Counted from the first letter of the stretch, positions 39,899-49,544 are shown. The stretch is 64,000 bases of DNA from Polynucleobacter aenigmaticus (GCF_002206635.1 NZ_NGUO01000009.1:62001-126000); one strand, 5' to 3'. The notes: a model not told the origin generated them from the sequence alone. Made by a program: numbers and translations.

Positions 39899-39910
39899 TA
39901 TCATATGATA
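39899..39910. promoter_or_regulatory. 12-bp palindrome in the tal-rpiA divergent region
   Basis: TATCATATGATA (39899-39910) is a perfect dyad in the 108-bp gap between the divergent tal and rpiA starts. It could be an operator serving both genes, or an A+T-rich chance dyad. No clear sigma70 pair was found with confidence here. Confidence 0.35.
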
Positions 39911-39960
39911 GATGCATCCATAACACCGTTCCAGCACAGACAAGGGTATTAGCTAAGATC

Positions 39961-40671
39961 ATGAATCAAGATCAACTCAAACAATTAGTGGGAGAAGCGG
40001 CGCGCGATGAGGTTCTTAAATTGGCTGCCGGCCAGGTTTTGGGTGTCGGAACAGGATCTACTGCCAACTGCTTTATTGATGCCCTGGCGCCTCATAAGCA
40101 TCATTTCTCTGGAACAGTATCGAGCTCTAATGCCACTACCGAGCGCCTCCTAAAACATGGTTTTAAGGTCTTGGATCCCAACGATGTCGATGTATTGCCG
40201 ACCTATGTTGATGGTGCTGATGAAATCGATCCTGCCGGTCATATGATTAAAGGCGGCGGTGGCGCTTTAACCCGCGAAAAGATTATTGCCTCGATGGCCA
40301 AGCAATTTATCTGTATTTGCGATGCCTCTAAACAGGTTGCCGTATTGGGTAACTTCGCATTGCCCGTGGAGATTATTCCCCTATCTAAGGGAATTGTGAC
40401 TCAAGAACTGGCAAAGCTTGGCGGTACCGTCAGTCTCAGAATGGCAAAAGACACGCGCGCTGATTTGGGCCAGACTCCAAGCCAGCCTTTTGTGACCGAT
40501 AACGGCGGATGGATTTTGGATGTAGCTGGTTTGAAAATTACAAACCCGCTGGGACTCGAGACGCAAATTAATCAAATTGCTGGTGTGATTACTGTTGGCC
40601 TATTTGCTAAAGAGAAGGCCGATATCTTGCTGGTTAGCAACGTGTTAGGCGTAAGCAGAATGACCTTCTAA
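39961..40671 (+). CDS. rpiA: Ribose-5-phosphate isomerase A
   Basis: RpiA interconverts ribose-5-phosphate and ribulose-5-phosphate. The 236-residue product has GVGTGSTANCFIDAL (substrate loop), YVDGADEIDPAG with the catalytic Asp pair, and MIKGGGGALTREK. Length and motif order are standard. ATG 39961 is the only good start. It is followed directly by a bidirectional terminator. Confidence 0.96.
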   Translation: MNQDQLKQLVGEAARDEVLKLAAGQVLGVGTGSTANCFIDALAPHKHHFSGTVSSSNATTERLLKHGFKVLDPNDVDVLPTYVDGADEIDPAGHMIKGGGGALTREKIIASMAKQFICICDASKQVAVLGNFALPVEIIPLSKGIVTQELAKLGGTVSLRMAKDTRADLGQTPSQPFVTDNGGWILDVAGLKITNPLGLETQINQIAGVITVGLFAKEKADILLVSNVLGVSRMTF

Positions 40672-40676
40672 TTAAA

Positions 40677-40712
40677 AAACCCGACGGGCCAGCAAGCTGA
40701 GCCATCGGGTTT
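40677..40712. terminator. Bidirectional terminator between rpiA and yggX
   Basis: AAACCCGA (40677-40684) pairs with TCGGGTTT (40705-40712), with an extra inner GGC/GCC pair. On the minus strand it runs into six T (complement of A 40674-40679), a strong end for the yggX transcript. On the plus strand TTTGTTTG follows, a weaker end for rpiA. Confidence 0.85.
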
Positions 40713-40892
40713 GTTTGCCATGTTGATCATGGCGAGGGCAAAAGGAAGAGATTGAGTTCCTAGTGCCCAATAAGCATATAGATATGCTTACGTGTAGTGG
40801 CTTTCGCCAATGCAGCTAGCCACAGATGCTGACTAACTACAACTTCATCCTATTCCCAACAATTTCAGTCGTCAAGTGCTGGATGAAAATAT
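40713..40892 (-). other. Structured 3' region of yggX, possible small RNA
   Basis: This 180-bp stretch has no gene but several strong inverted repeats: GCCATG/CATGGC (40717-40733), TAAGCATAT/ATATGCTTA with a 2-bp centre (40771-40790), and GTGGCT/AGCCAC (40797-40823). On the minus strand it lies between the yggX stop and a strong terminator, so it would be a long structured 3' UTR or the source of a small RNA. No known RNA family was recognised. Confidence 0.4.
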
Positions 40893-41165
40893 TTAATCAG
40901 CAGGCGGTACGTAGCCCTGAGCCATGTCTGCACCACCTTCAAAGAAGTATTTTTCAACTTGCTTGAGTAGGTATTGACGAGCGCGGGGATCGGCCATATT
41001 GAGACGGTTCTCATTAATCAACATGGTTTGCTGCTTTAACCAAGCCGCCCAAGCCTCTTTGGAGACTTGATTCCAAATCTTTTTGCCTAGATCGCCAGGC
41101 AAGGGAGCAAAGTCCATGCCTTCAGCTTCTTTATTCAGTTTGATGCATTGAACCATGCGTGCCAT
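40893..41165 (-). CDS. yggX: YggX-type Fe(II) trafficking/oxidative protection protein
   Basis: The 90-residue protein has the family start [19 protein letters not shown] with the single conserved Cys7, then [17 protein letters not shown] and the closing Lys/Phe-rich helix. YggX protects Fe-S clusters from superoxide in Salmonella. It lies 57 bp downstream of argA on the same strand and may be read through from it. An unusually long, structured 3' region follows. Confidence 0.94.
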   Translation of the reverse strand: MARMVQCIKLNKEAEGMDFAPLPGDLGKKIWNQVSKEAWAAWLKQQTMLINENRLNMADPRARQYLLKQVEKYFFEGGADMAQGYVPPAD

Positions 41166-41222
41166 CTGTAATACCTTTCAAATACTGTTTTAACTAAATG
41201 CGTAATATAAAGCGAATAGCGT

Positions 41223-42587
41223 TTAGAGATCTTTGGTGAGAACCATAGACTTGCGATCCCAGTTGTAGATCTGCTTTCTTTCATCTGGAAGGTCATCCAC
41301 GGATGCACGCTTAAAGCCACGCTTTAAGAACCAGTGCTCTGTTCTAGTGGTCAAGACAAAAAGCTTCTTTATCCCTTCCCGTTTTGCCCGCATTTCAACT
41401 CGTTTAAGCAGGCGCTCTCCATCACCTGAGCCTTGGACGTCTGGATCTACTGCAAGGCAAGCAAGCTCACCTACGCCGTTGGGGAAGGGAAAGAGGGCTG
41501 CGCAACCGAAGAGCACTCGATCATGCTCAATCACAGAGAAGCGCTGAATATCACGTTCAATGACATCTTGGCCACGTGCAGCCAGAATCCCTTCTTCTTC
41601 AAGGGGGCTGGTCAACTGCAAGATGCCGCCAACGTCATCCTGATTGGCTTCACGCAGATTTTCAATATCAGATGAGGCCAGCATCATGCCAATACCATCA
41701 TGGGTAAAGAGCTCTTCTAGGAGGGCGCCATCTTGATTGCATGGCAGGAAGTGCACACGACTAACGCCAGCACGAATTGCTCTGCCAGAAATATTTAGCA
41801 AGCTCTTCATGCCGAGATCAAGCTCATGATGTTGGGCTACATATTCTTGAAGCTGGGGCATGGAGAGTTCGGTGATGAAATCGCCTTCCTCGTCTTTTAA
41901 GCCGGCATAGGGGCTTAAGAAAATGAGCTTATCCGCTTTAAGCGCCGCAGCAGTAGATGCGGCTACATCTTCAAACGCAAGATTAAATGCCTGACCAGTA
42001 GGCGAGAAGCCTAATGGTGAGAGCAGCACAATCTTATTGCTATCGAGTGAGAGCTTGATTGAGGTGGAGTCTACCTTGCGTACCAAACCAGTGTGGATGT
42101 AATCAATTCCTTCAACTACACCTACTGGCATCGCTGTAATAAAGTTGCCTGAGATCACAGAGATGCGTGATCCTGCCATCGGCGTATTTGGAAGTCCACG
42201 ACTAAATGCCGCTTCTATATCCAGGCGCAATTCTCCAGCAGCTTCTTTGACACACTCTAAGGCAGCGGCATCAGTAATCCGATAGGTATGCATTGCGCTC
42301 TGACCAAACTGACTCTTGATATTGCGCAGCATAAGCTGCTCTTCAATTTGAGGGCGGATACCGTGAACCAGGACAATCCGCATGCCCATGGCATGCAACA
42401 TGGCGATATCTTCGATCAGATTTTCTAGGCCAATTTCTTGAGCTAGCTCACCAGCAAAGGCAATGACAAAGGTCTTCTCACGGAAGCTGTGAATATAGGG
42501 TGCAACGTCACGCAGCCATCCCACAAAAGGAAAGTTGGGGCTCGATTCTTCGGCGTTTGAGCCGGGGTTTGGTGCATTTGTTGGCAT
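41223..42587 (-). CDS. argA: N-acetylglutamate synthase
   Basis: ArgA acetylates glutamate, the first step of arginine synthesis. The 454-aa product has an amino-acid-kinase-like domain (about 20-300, with TFVIAFAGELA and VLVHGIRPQIEEQL) and a GNAT acetyltransferase domain at the C-terminus (about 310-450, LACLAVDPDVQGSGDGERLL). ATG at 42587 is chosen; an upstream in-frame extension of 28 residues is hydrophobic, overlaps hrpA and has no family match. The start is only 17 bp from the divergent hrpA GTG, so promoters must lie inside the genes or hrpA starts later. Confidence 0.93.
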   Translation of the reverse strand: MPTNAPNPGSNAEESSPNFPFVGWLRDVAPYIHSFREKTFVIAFAGELAQEIGLENLIEDIAMLHAMGMRIVLVHGIRPQIEEQLMLRNIKSQFGQSAMHTYRITDAAALECVKEAAGELRLDIEAAFSRGLPNTPMAGSRISVISGNFITAMPVGVVEGIDYIHTGLVRKVDSTSIKLSLDSNKIVLLSPLGFSPTGQAFNLAFEDVAASTAAALKADKLIFLSPYAGLKDEEGDFITELSMPQLQEYVAQHHELDLGMKSLLNISGRAIRAGVSRVHFLPCNQDGALLEELFTHDGIGMMLASSDIENLREANQDDVGGILQLTSPLEEEGILAARGQDVIERDIQRFSVIEHDRVLFGCAALFPFPNGVGELACLAVDPDVQGSGDGERLLKRVEMRAKREGIKKLFVLTTRTEHWFLKRGFKRASVDDLPDERKQIYNWDRKSMVLTKDL

Positions 42588-42604
42588 AGTGAGAAAATTA
42601 TAGG

Positions 42605-45600
42605 GTGCAAGAGCCCATAAACCAACAAAAACCCAAAGCAAGCCCTGTGACTGTGCCTGCTTCCAACACACCGCGACGGCTGGAGATTCGCTTTCCGGAG
42701 GAGTTGCCAGTATCTGGCCAGCGTCAAGTCATTAAAGATGCCTTGAGCTCACATCAAGTGATCATTGTCTGCGGAGAGACTGGTTCGGGTAAAACAACCC
42801 AATTGCCCAAAATTTGCCTAGACCTCGGTAGGGGCACCATGAACGGCGGCAGGCTCATTGGCCATACTCAGCCCCGTCGAATTGCCGCAACGGCCACAGC
42901 TAAGCGTATAGCCCAGGAGCTGGGCACAGCAATTGGCCAGGATGTGGGATATCAGGTACGTTTTGCCGACAAGACCAGTCAAGGTGCTTCTATCAAGTTA
43001 ATGACGGACGGTATTTTGCTGGCGGAGACGCAGCGAGACCCCCAACTCCGCGCTTATGACACGCTCATCATCGATGAGGCTCATGAGCGCAGCCTGAATA
43101 TTGATTTTCTTCTGGGATATCTGCGGCAACTGCTTCCGAAGCGCCCGGACCTCAAGTTGATCATTACCTCCGCCACCATAGATGCTAAGCGTTTCTCTGA
43201 GCATTTTGCGATACACGGCAAGGCTGCTCCTGTTATTGAGGTTAGCGGACGACTCTTCCCAGTAGAGCAGCGTTATGAGCCGCTTGAACCCGATATAAAG
43301 CCGGATGGCAAAAAGGAATCCAAGCAAGCAAAAGAAATTCCAGATGCGGTTGTTGAGGCTATTACCAATGTATGGCGAGAGGGGGCATTGGGAGCTGGTG
43401 ATGTCCTGGTCTTTTTACCTGGGGAGCGAGAAATTCGGGATTGCGCCGAAGCCCTCAGAAAAGACCATGTACTCCAACAGCGTTTTCATCCGGAGATATT
43501 GAGCCTATTTGCTCGACAATCGGTTTCTGAGCAAGAGCGCATTTTTAATCCCGGCAATGGTCGGCGCATTATTCTGACTACCAACGTAGCTGAGACCTCT
43601 TTAACTGTTCCCAATATTCGGTATGTGGTGGATAGTGGTTTGGCACGAGTCAAGCGCTACTCCTATCGCAACAAGGTAGAGCAACTGCAGATCGAGCCCA
43701 TCTCACAAGCGGCCGCCAATCAGAGAGCGGGTCGTTGCGGACGAGTATCGGATGGTATATGCATTCGCTTATATAGCGAGCAAGATTATTTAGGGCGACC
43801 AAAATTTACCGACCCAGAAATTCTGCGTAGTTCTTTGGCGGCAGTTCTTCTGCGTATGAGCTCTTTACGCTTACCCAGAATTCAAGAATTCCCATTTATT
43901 GATAAACCCCTGGGACGAGCTATTGCAGATGGTGTGCAGCTCTTGGATGAGTTGGGTGCCATCGTCTATGACGATGCGGCTATTGGTGATAACAAAGATA
44001 TCAACAACAGCTTTAAGCTCACCCCCACAGGCAAGCAATTAGCAGACCTTCCTCTAGATCCTCGGATTGGTCGAATGCTCTTGGCAGCTAAAGAGCAAAA
44101 CGCATTGCGTGAAGTGACCATCATCGCCTCCGCCTTAGCGACGCAAGATCCGCGCGATAGGCCAATGGATCAGGCGGCAGCCGCCGATCAAGCGCACTTT
44201 CAATTTGCGGATGAACGTTCTGAGTTTCTGAGTTTTGTAAAGCTCTGGGATTGGTATCAGGATGCCCTCCAACATAAACATAGCAATCGCCAACTAGAAA
44301 ATCTTTGCCGTAGTAAATTTTTGTCTCCAAGACGTTTGCGCGAATGGCGCGATGTCCACGGACAGTTGCATACCATGCTGGGTGAAAAGGGTTGGAAAGA
44401 CAATCCTTCGGCTGCCACTTATGAACAGGTTCATTTATCTTTATTGACAGGCTTATTAGGCTATGTCGCCAAAAAAGAAGAAGATGAAAAATCGCAAGAG
44501 CGCGGCAGTAAGACTGGTAGTTATATTGGGGCGCGCGGTATTCGTCCATTCATTTGGCCTGGCTCAACCATTGGCAAGAAAGCTGGGGCCTGGATTTTGG
44601 CTGGTGAGCTCCAAGAAACCAATCGCATGTATGCCCGTACGATTGCAAAGATTGAGCCTCAATGGGTAGAAAAAGTCGCCGCTCATCGCCTTATCAAATC
44701 CCTGAGCGATCCATTTTGGGATAGCCGCCAAGGTGAGGTGATGGCATTTGAACGTGGCACCCTATACGGATTACCCATCTATCACGGACGTCGTGTGCGC
44801 TATGAGTCGCATAACCCGGAAGAGGCGCGTGAATTATTTATTAAGCAGGCTTTAGTCCAAGAAGAAATGTTTGGGCGTATGGATACGCCGGCATTGATGC
44901 GGGAGACTGAAGCGGATGCGAGAAAAAAATACCCTGGTAGTTTTGAATTTTTCTGGCATAACCGCAGGCTAATTAAAGAGATCGAAGCGCTGGAGCACCG
45001 CTCACGTCGCCCCGATGTGCTGGTAGATGACGATCTCTTGTTTGCTTTTTATGATTCACGCATACCTCAAGATGTATTCAGTCGCGAGGGGATGAAGGCT
45101 TGGTTAAGAAATTCAAGTAAAAACCAAGATCCAACCCAAGAGAGCTCTGACGCTCAGTTGCGTTTAGCTAAAGCGGACTTAATGCGCCATGAAGCTGCTG
45201 GTATTACGGTAGATCGTTATCCCAAAAAGATGACGGTTGGCGGTGGCGAGCTAGATTTAACTTATCACTTTGAGCCGGGCAGCCCTAAGGATGGCGTCAC
45301 TCTCGTAGTCCCGTTGACGCTATTGAATCAAGTGGACGGACGTCGTTGCGAATGGCTAGTTCCGGGGATGTGTGAGGAAAAAACTCACTTGTTACTCAAA
45401 TCACTCCCCCAGAAATTACGGCGCCACTGTGTTCCTTTGCCTGAATATGCAAAGTCCTTTCTGGAGCGAATGTTTACAGAGAAGCAGTTTGGTGTCGGCG
45501 ATTTCTTAGATAGTCTCATTACGGATATTCGTAAAGAGCGCGGCTTGGAGATTAAGCGCACAGACTTCAGGCCAGAATCTTTACCATTGCATTCTTCTAT

Positions 45601-46678
45601 GAATTTTCGCCTAGTAGATGAGCATGGGCGGCAGCTTGAGTTGGAGCGTAATTTAGCGCGTCTGCGGGCGGAGTATGGAGAAACTGCCCGAACGGCTTTT
45701 CAGGCCATCGCCCAGCAAGCTGTCCATGAGGAGCTTGGTGTTGATGTACTAGTGACTACCGCCGCGCAAACTCAGCAAAAAAGTTCTGCTTCTACAGTCA
45801 AGGCTGTAGAGCAGGGCGGCTATCGAGCTTGGAATTTTGGTGAATTGCCAGAAACTCTGGAAATTCAAAAAGGCAATCGCACTCTATTTGGTTATCCAGC
45901 CTTAGTGGATCGGACTGAAGCATGTGATCTCGAGGTATTTGATGATTTGGTCGAAGCTAGAAAGCATCACTGGCTCGGATTGAGACGCCTCTTTGCTTTA
46001 TCAAATAAAGATACGCTTAAAGCTCTACAGAAACAGCTCCCCGGCATTCGGGAGCTAGGATTGTTGTTTATCAATGTGGGTTCAGTCGACGGCTTGATTG
46101 AGCAAATCCTCAATCTCGCTCTAGAGCGTGCGTTCATGAGTGACCCATTACCTGTGAATGCTGAGCAATTTTCGGAGCGTCTTCAGGCGGGAAAGCCACG
46201 CTTGGCTTTAATTGCACAAGAAGTATCTAAGCATGCATTAGCAGCATTACAGGCCCATGCTGATCTGCAAAAAAAGCTCGCCCAAGCAAAAGCTGCTTCA
46301 GTAACTGCTTATGCAGATATTCAGACCCAAGTGCAGGGCTTAATTTTCTCGAAATTTGTCTCAGATACACCTTATGGCCAGCTCGTGCATTTCCCGCGCT
46401 ATCTCAAAGCCATTGCTCTGCGAATTGACAAGTTGCGCTCCAATCCCGCTCGCGATGCGCAGTGCCAAAAGGAGTGGGAATCGGTTGCCCGTCCTTGGCA
46501 AAAACTTGTGCAAGGTAGCCGTGGATCTGCGGCGTATGCCATGACCGAAGACCAGGCTTTGACGGATTTCCGCTGGCAACTTGAGGAGCTAAGGGTGGCT
46601 CTATATGCCCAGGAGTTAAAGACCCCAACCCCAATGTCCCTCAAGCGCCTGGAAAAGGTCTTATCCAGCTTGCGTTAG
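42605..46678 (+). CDS. hrpA: ATP-dependent RNA helicase HrpA (DEAH box)
   Basis: HrpA is a DEAH helicase; in E. coli it processes fimbrial mRNA and rescues stalled ribosomes. The 1357-aa product has Walker A GETGSGKTTQ (57-66), DEAH at 157-160, SATIDA, the helicase C motifs (TNVAETSLTVPNIRYVVDSG; QRAGRCGR), the HA2/OB region, and a long C-terminal DUF3418-type domain. The first start is GTG 42605, and GTG codons at 42647 or 42653 are alternatives because conserved sequence begins near residue 25. No ribosome site is obvious for any of them. Confidence 0.94.
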   Translation: MQEPINQQKPKASPVTVPASNTPRRLEIRFPEELPVSGQRQVIKDALSSHQVIIVCGETGSGKTTQLPKICLDLGRGTMNGGRLIGHTQPRRIAATATAKRIAQELGTAIGQDVGYQVRFADKTSQGASIKLMTDGILLAETQRDPQLRAYDTLIIDEAHERSLNIDFLLGYLRQLLPKRPDLKLIITSATIDAKRFSEHFAIHGKAAPVIEVSGRLFPVEQRYEPLEPDIKPDGKKESKQAKEIPDAVVEAITNVWREGALGAGDVLVFLPGEREIRDCAEALRKDHVLQQRFHPEILSLFARQSVSEQERIFNPGNGRRIILTTNVAETSLTVPNIRYVVDSGLARVKRYSYRNKVEQLQIEPISQAAANQRAGRCGRVSDGICIRLYSEQDYLGRPKFTDPEILRSSLAAVLLRMSSLRLPRIQEFPFIDKPLGRAIADGVQLLDELGAIVYDDAAIGDNKDINNSFKLTPTGKQLADLPLDPRIGRMLLAAKEQNALREVTIIASALATQDPRDRPMDQAAAADQAHFQFADERSEFLSFVKLWDWYQDALQHKHSNRQLENLCRSKFLSPRRLREWRDVHGQLHTMLGEKGWKDNPSAATYEQVHLSLLTGLLGYVAKKEEDEKSQERGSKTGSYIGARGIRPFIWPGSTIGKKAGAWILAGELQETNRMYARTIAKIEPQWVEKVAAHRLIKSLSDPFWDSRQGEVMAFERGTLYGLPIYHGRRVRYESHNPEEARELFIKQALVQEEMFGRMDTPALMRETEADARKKYPGSFEFFWHNRRLIKEIEALEHRSRRPDVLVDDDLLFAFYDSRIPQDVFSREGMKAWLRNSSKNQDPTQESSDAQLRLAKADLMRHEAAGITVDRYPKKMTVGGGELDLTYHFEPGSPKDGVTLVVPLTLLNQVDGRRCEWLVPGMCEEKTHLLLKSLPQKLRRHCVPLPEYAKSFLERMFTEKQFGVGDFLDSLITDIRKERGLEIKRTDFRPESLPLHSSMNFRLVDEHGRQLELERNLARLRAEYGETARTAFQAIAQQAVHEELGVDVLVTTAAQTQQKSSASTVKAVEQGGYRAWNFGELPETLEIQKGNRTLFGYPALVDRTEACDLEVFDDLVEARKHHWLGLRRLFALSNKDTLKALQKQLPGIRELGLLFINVGSVDGLIEQILNLALERAFMSDPLPVNAEQFSERLQAGKPRLALIAQEVSKHALAALQAHADLQKKLAQAKAASVTAYADIQTQVQGLIFSKFVSDTPYGQLVHFPRYLKAIALRIDKLRSNPARDAQCQKEWESVARPWQKLVQGSRGSAAYAMTEDQALTDFRWQLEELRVALYAQELKTPTPMSLKRLEKVLSSLR

Positions 46679-46729
46679 ATCAAATCGGCCATTATTAAGC
46701 CGGCTTACCTGGAACATCAATTGCTTACA

Positions 46730-47767
46730 ATGGATGCTATGTATACATATACCATTAAAGCCAAATTTGGCGCTATTTCAGCCTTGATCACATTTGCCCT
46801 CGTGGGCTCGCAGAATATCGCGCTTGCCCAAGCGTCAGCAACAGCAGATTCCAAGGCGGAGCCAAAGTTAGCGATTGTATTGAACTCCGGCGATGCATCT
46901 GTGAGTTTGATCGATATGCCTACTCGCAAAGTCATCAAGACAGTGCCAGTTGGTAAGGAGCCCCATCATCTAATGATGACCCCAGACCAGAAGACTTTGC
47001 TGATTGCAAATGCTGCGGGTAATGACGTTGTCTTAATGAACCCCGTTAGCGGTGAGTTGACTGGCAAGATTCCGGACATCATTGATCCATACCAAATTGG
47101 CTATTCACCAAACCATAAATGGTTTATTGCAAACGGCAATCGTTTGGATAGGGTTGATGTCTACCACGCGCAGGGCGCTGATTTGAAGCTGGCTAAATCG
47201 ATTAAGCTGGGCAAGACACCAAGTCACGTAGCCTTTACGGCGGATAGCAAAACCGCATTTATTACATTACAAGATTCTAATGAGCTTGCCGCCATTGATT
47301 TGGATACCCAAACTGTTACATGGAAGATGACCACAGGTAAAGTGCCTGCTGGTGTATGGATGACTCCAGGGGATCAGTATCTATTGATTGGTATTACTGG
47401 CGAAGATAATGTTCAAGTCATTGATTGGAAAAATCGAAAAGAAGTAAAGCGCATTTATACAGGCAAGGGCGCTCATAACTTCCGCCCACTTGGCGACAAG
47501 AAGCATATCTTTTTGAGTAACCGAATTGCATCGACCATTAGCCTCATTAATATGCAGACCTTAGAAAAGGTTGGCGATATCACTGGTTTGCCTGCAGGCC
47601 CAGATGATATGGAGATAACACCTGACGGCAAGACCTTATGGGTGACTTTTCGCTTCTCCAAAAAAGTAGGCGTGATTGATATTCCTTCAATGAAGTTGGT
47701 CACCGTTATCCCTGTTGGAAAATCCCCGCATGGTGTTTTCTTCACACCGCGTGCTGGTTGGGAGTAA
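46730..47767 (+). CDS. Periplasmic seven-bladed (YVTN/cytochrome D1-like) beta-propeller
   Basis: The product (about 345 aa) has a signal peptide (hydrophobic core about 15-33 ending in ALAQA), then repeated blades of about 42 residues. Each blade shows a pattern such as VSLIDMPTRKVIKTVPVGKEPHHLMMTPDQKTL. Such propellers bind proteins or polysaccharides or sit beside redox enzymes; there is no sign of haem or metal ligands. Start choice is open: TTG 46721, ATG 46730 or ATG 46739, none with a good ribosome site. The deacetylase gene follows after 9 bp, so both probably act in the periplasm together. Confidence 0.8.
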   Translation: MDAMYTYTIKAKFGAISALITFALVGSQNIALAQASATADSKAEPKLAIVLNSGDASVSLIDMPTRKVIKTVPVGKEPHHLMMTPDQKTLLIANAAGNDVVLMNPVSGELTGKIPDIIDPYQIGYSPNHKWFIANGNRLDRVDVYHAQGADLKLAKSIKLGKTPSHVAFTADSKTAFITLQDSNELAAIDLDTQTVTWKMTTGKVPAGVWMTPGDQYLLIGITGEDNVQVIDWKNRKEVKRIYTGKGAHNFRPLGDKKHIFLSNRIASTISLINMQTLEKVGDITGLPAGPDDMEITPDGKTLWVTFRFSKKVGVIDIPSMKLVTVIPVGKSPHGVFFTPRAGWE

Positions 47768-47776
47768 TTAAAGCCG

Positions 47777-48547
47777 ATGCATTTCAAGGTGACCCTGACA
47801 AGACTTGCAGTACTATTTTTTTTAACGACATGTTCCTCGCTTGGGTTTTCACAAGGGGCGCAGTGTAAAAAAACGGTTTACCTTACTTTCGATACTGGCA
47901 ATATGTCTGTGGCACAAGTTGTTGCCGATGTCTTGAATCGTCAAAACATCAAGGCAACCTTTTTTCTTGCAAATGAAAAGACCAATCGTGGCGATTTCTC
48001 ATTGGATGATTCCTGGAAATCCTATTGGCAGGATCGCGTTCGCGAAGGCCATCATTTTGGGAGCCATACATTTGATCATGTCTACTTTATAAAAGACGGT
48101 CCTCCGGGCGAGGTCTTCGTCAAGCCGCAGTTTGGATCCAAGGCGGGGGTAATAAGTCTTTATAAGGAGGCGGCTTATTGTCGTGAAATTAGACGGGTTG
48201 ACGATCGGTTTAAAGAGTTAACCGGTGCAAACCTTCAAAAAATTTGGCGTGCTCCTGGCGGTAAAGCCTCACCTCGTTCCATCAACATGGGGGATCAGTG
48301 TGGCTATCAGCATATTGCCTGGAGTCCAGCAGGCTTCTTAGGCGATGAGCTTAGCTCGCAGACACACCCTAATCAGGTGCTTTTGGATAGTGCGGGTAGC
48401 AAGATCCAGGATGGGGATATCACGATGGCTCATCTTGGTATTTGGTCAAGAAAAGATCCCTGGGCACCTGCGGTTTTAGAGCAACTCATTATTAAGCTTA
48501 AAAATCGTGGCTTTTGTTTTGCGACTCTGCCAAAACTGGATAAATAA
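47777..48547 (+). CDS. Exported NodB-type polysaccharide deacetylase with TFDTG motif
   Basis: Carbohydrate esterase family 4 enzymes remove acetyl groups from glycans. The 256-aa protein has a signal peptide (core about 8-24) and the NodB motifs: motif 1 YLTFDTGN (D39, T40), motif 2 HTFDH (H97, H101) and motif 3 WRAPGG. Classical motif 1 is TFDDG, whose second Asp binds the metal; Thr40 stands there, so metal binding or activity may differ. MAHLG near residue 217 replaces the usual LLH motif. It is 9 bp after the propeller gene and 8 bp before the hydroxylase gene. Confidence 0.82.
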   Translation: MHFKVTLTRLAVLFFLTTCSSLGFSQGAQCKKTVYLTFDTGNMSVAQVVADVLNRQNIKATFFLANEKTNRGDFSLDDSWKSYWQDRVREGHHFGSHTFDHVYFIKDGPPGEVFVKPQFGSKAGVISLYKEAAYCREIRRVDDRFKELTGANLQKIWRAPGGKASPRSINMGDQCGYQHIAWSPAGFLGDELSSQTHPNQVLLDSAGSKIQDGDITMAHLGIWSRKDPWAPAVLEQLIIKLKNRGFCFATLPKLDK

Positions 48548-48555
48548 GCCAAAAT

Positions 48556-49539
48556 ATGCAGATGGAGCCCAATTCAATACTTGACAGTATTTCAGCCGCT
48601 TACGCCAGCATCCAAGAATTTTTGTTTGCCAATGCAGCTGGTCCGATTTTGTATCAGTTTGATCTGATGTCGATGGCAGAAGATGTCTTCGACGGTATAG
48701 ACTGGTTTTTATTTGGCTGCATTCAAATTCTACTGATCATGATCATATTGCGCACTTGGGAAAAGTTGGCGCCAGCAGAGCCACAGGAGAATTTTGCCAA
48801 GTCATCTAGGGCAGATGTCTTTTATACCCTGTTTCATCGATTAGGTATTTTTCACGGGCTGATTTTTATCGCCTTATCAGGATTCTTTTTTCAAATTGAT
48901 TCGGTGTTGCATGATTTCCGCTTCGGCAGGCTCAATGTTGAGTCTTGGTGGCCTCCAGTTACATCCATACCTTTGGTCAGTTTTTTTATCTACTTCGTAT
49001 TATTGGATTTCGTTGAGTATGTCTATCATCGCGCTTCACATACTTTTAACTGGTGGTGGCAACTGCATGCTTTGCATCATAGCCAAACGGTCATGACCGC
49101 ATGGTCTGACGATCGAAATCATATTTTGGATAGCATCCTGCATGCTCTCGTATTTGCATTCTTTGCGTTGCTCTTTGGCGTTTCCCCGGGCCAATTTATT
49201 TTATTGGTGGTCTTCAGTCAGTTTATCCAAAGCTGGCAACACGCCAATATCAAGGTTCATCTTGGCCCCTTGCAATTTTTTTTAGTTTCGCCAATGTATC
49301 ACCGGATGCATCATGCAGTTGGCTATGGGCACGAAGCCATGGGTAAGCCGGGGGTTTTAGGTGGCTGCAACTTTGGTGTGCTTTTTCCCTGGTGGGACAT
49401 GATATTCAATACCGCTATTTTTCCAAGAGAGGTGCATCCAACTGGGGTGAGAGGTTTGTCGGTATCGCCTAATTTAGTTCATCAACAATGGCAAGGCTTC
49501 GTGCACGCAGTTCGCGAGATCCTGCCTAAGGGCAAATAA
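48556..49539 (+). CDS. Fatty acid hydroxylase/sterol desaturase family protein
   Basis: This is a di-iron membrane oxygenase (327 aa) with several membrane helices (about 50-66, 98-116, 138-156, 193-222). Its His clusters are the family's: HRASH (158-162), HALHH (171-175), HANIKVH (229-235) and HRMHH (249-253). Such enzymes hydroxylate lipid chains, sterol-like molecules or ether lipids; the substrate is unknown here. It lies in a tight set of envelope genes (8 bp after the deacetylase, 5 bp before the EI24 gene), suggesting one transcript. Confidence 0.87.
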   Translation: MQMEPNSILDSISAAYASIQEFLFANAAGPILYQFDLMSMAEDVFDGIDWFLFGCIQILLIMIILRTWEKLAPAEPQENFAKSSRADVFYTLFHRLGIFHGLIFIALSGFFFQIDSVLHDFRFGRLNVESWWPPVTSIPLVSFFIYFVLLDFVEYVYHRASHTFNWWWQLHALHHSQTVMTAWSDDRNHILDSILHALVFAFFALLFGVSPGQFILLVVFSQFIQSWQHANIKVHLGPLQFFLVSPMYHRMHHAVGYGHEAMGKPGVLGGCNFGVLFPWWDMIFNTAIFPREVHPTGVRGLSVSPNLVHQQWQGFVHAVREILPKGK

Positions 49540-49544
49540 AATAT

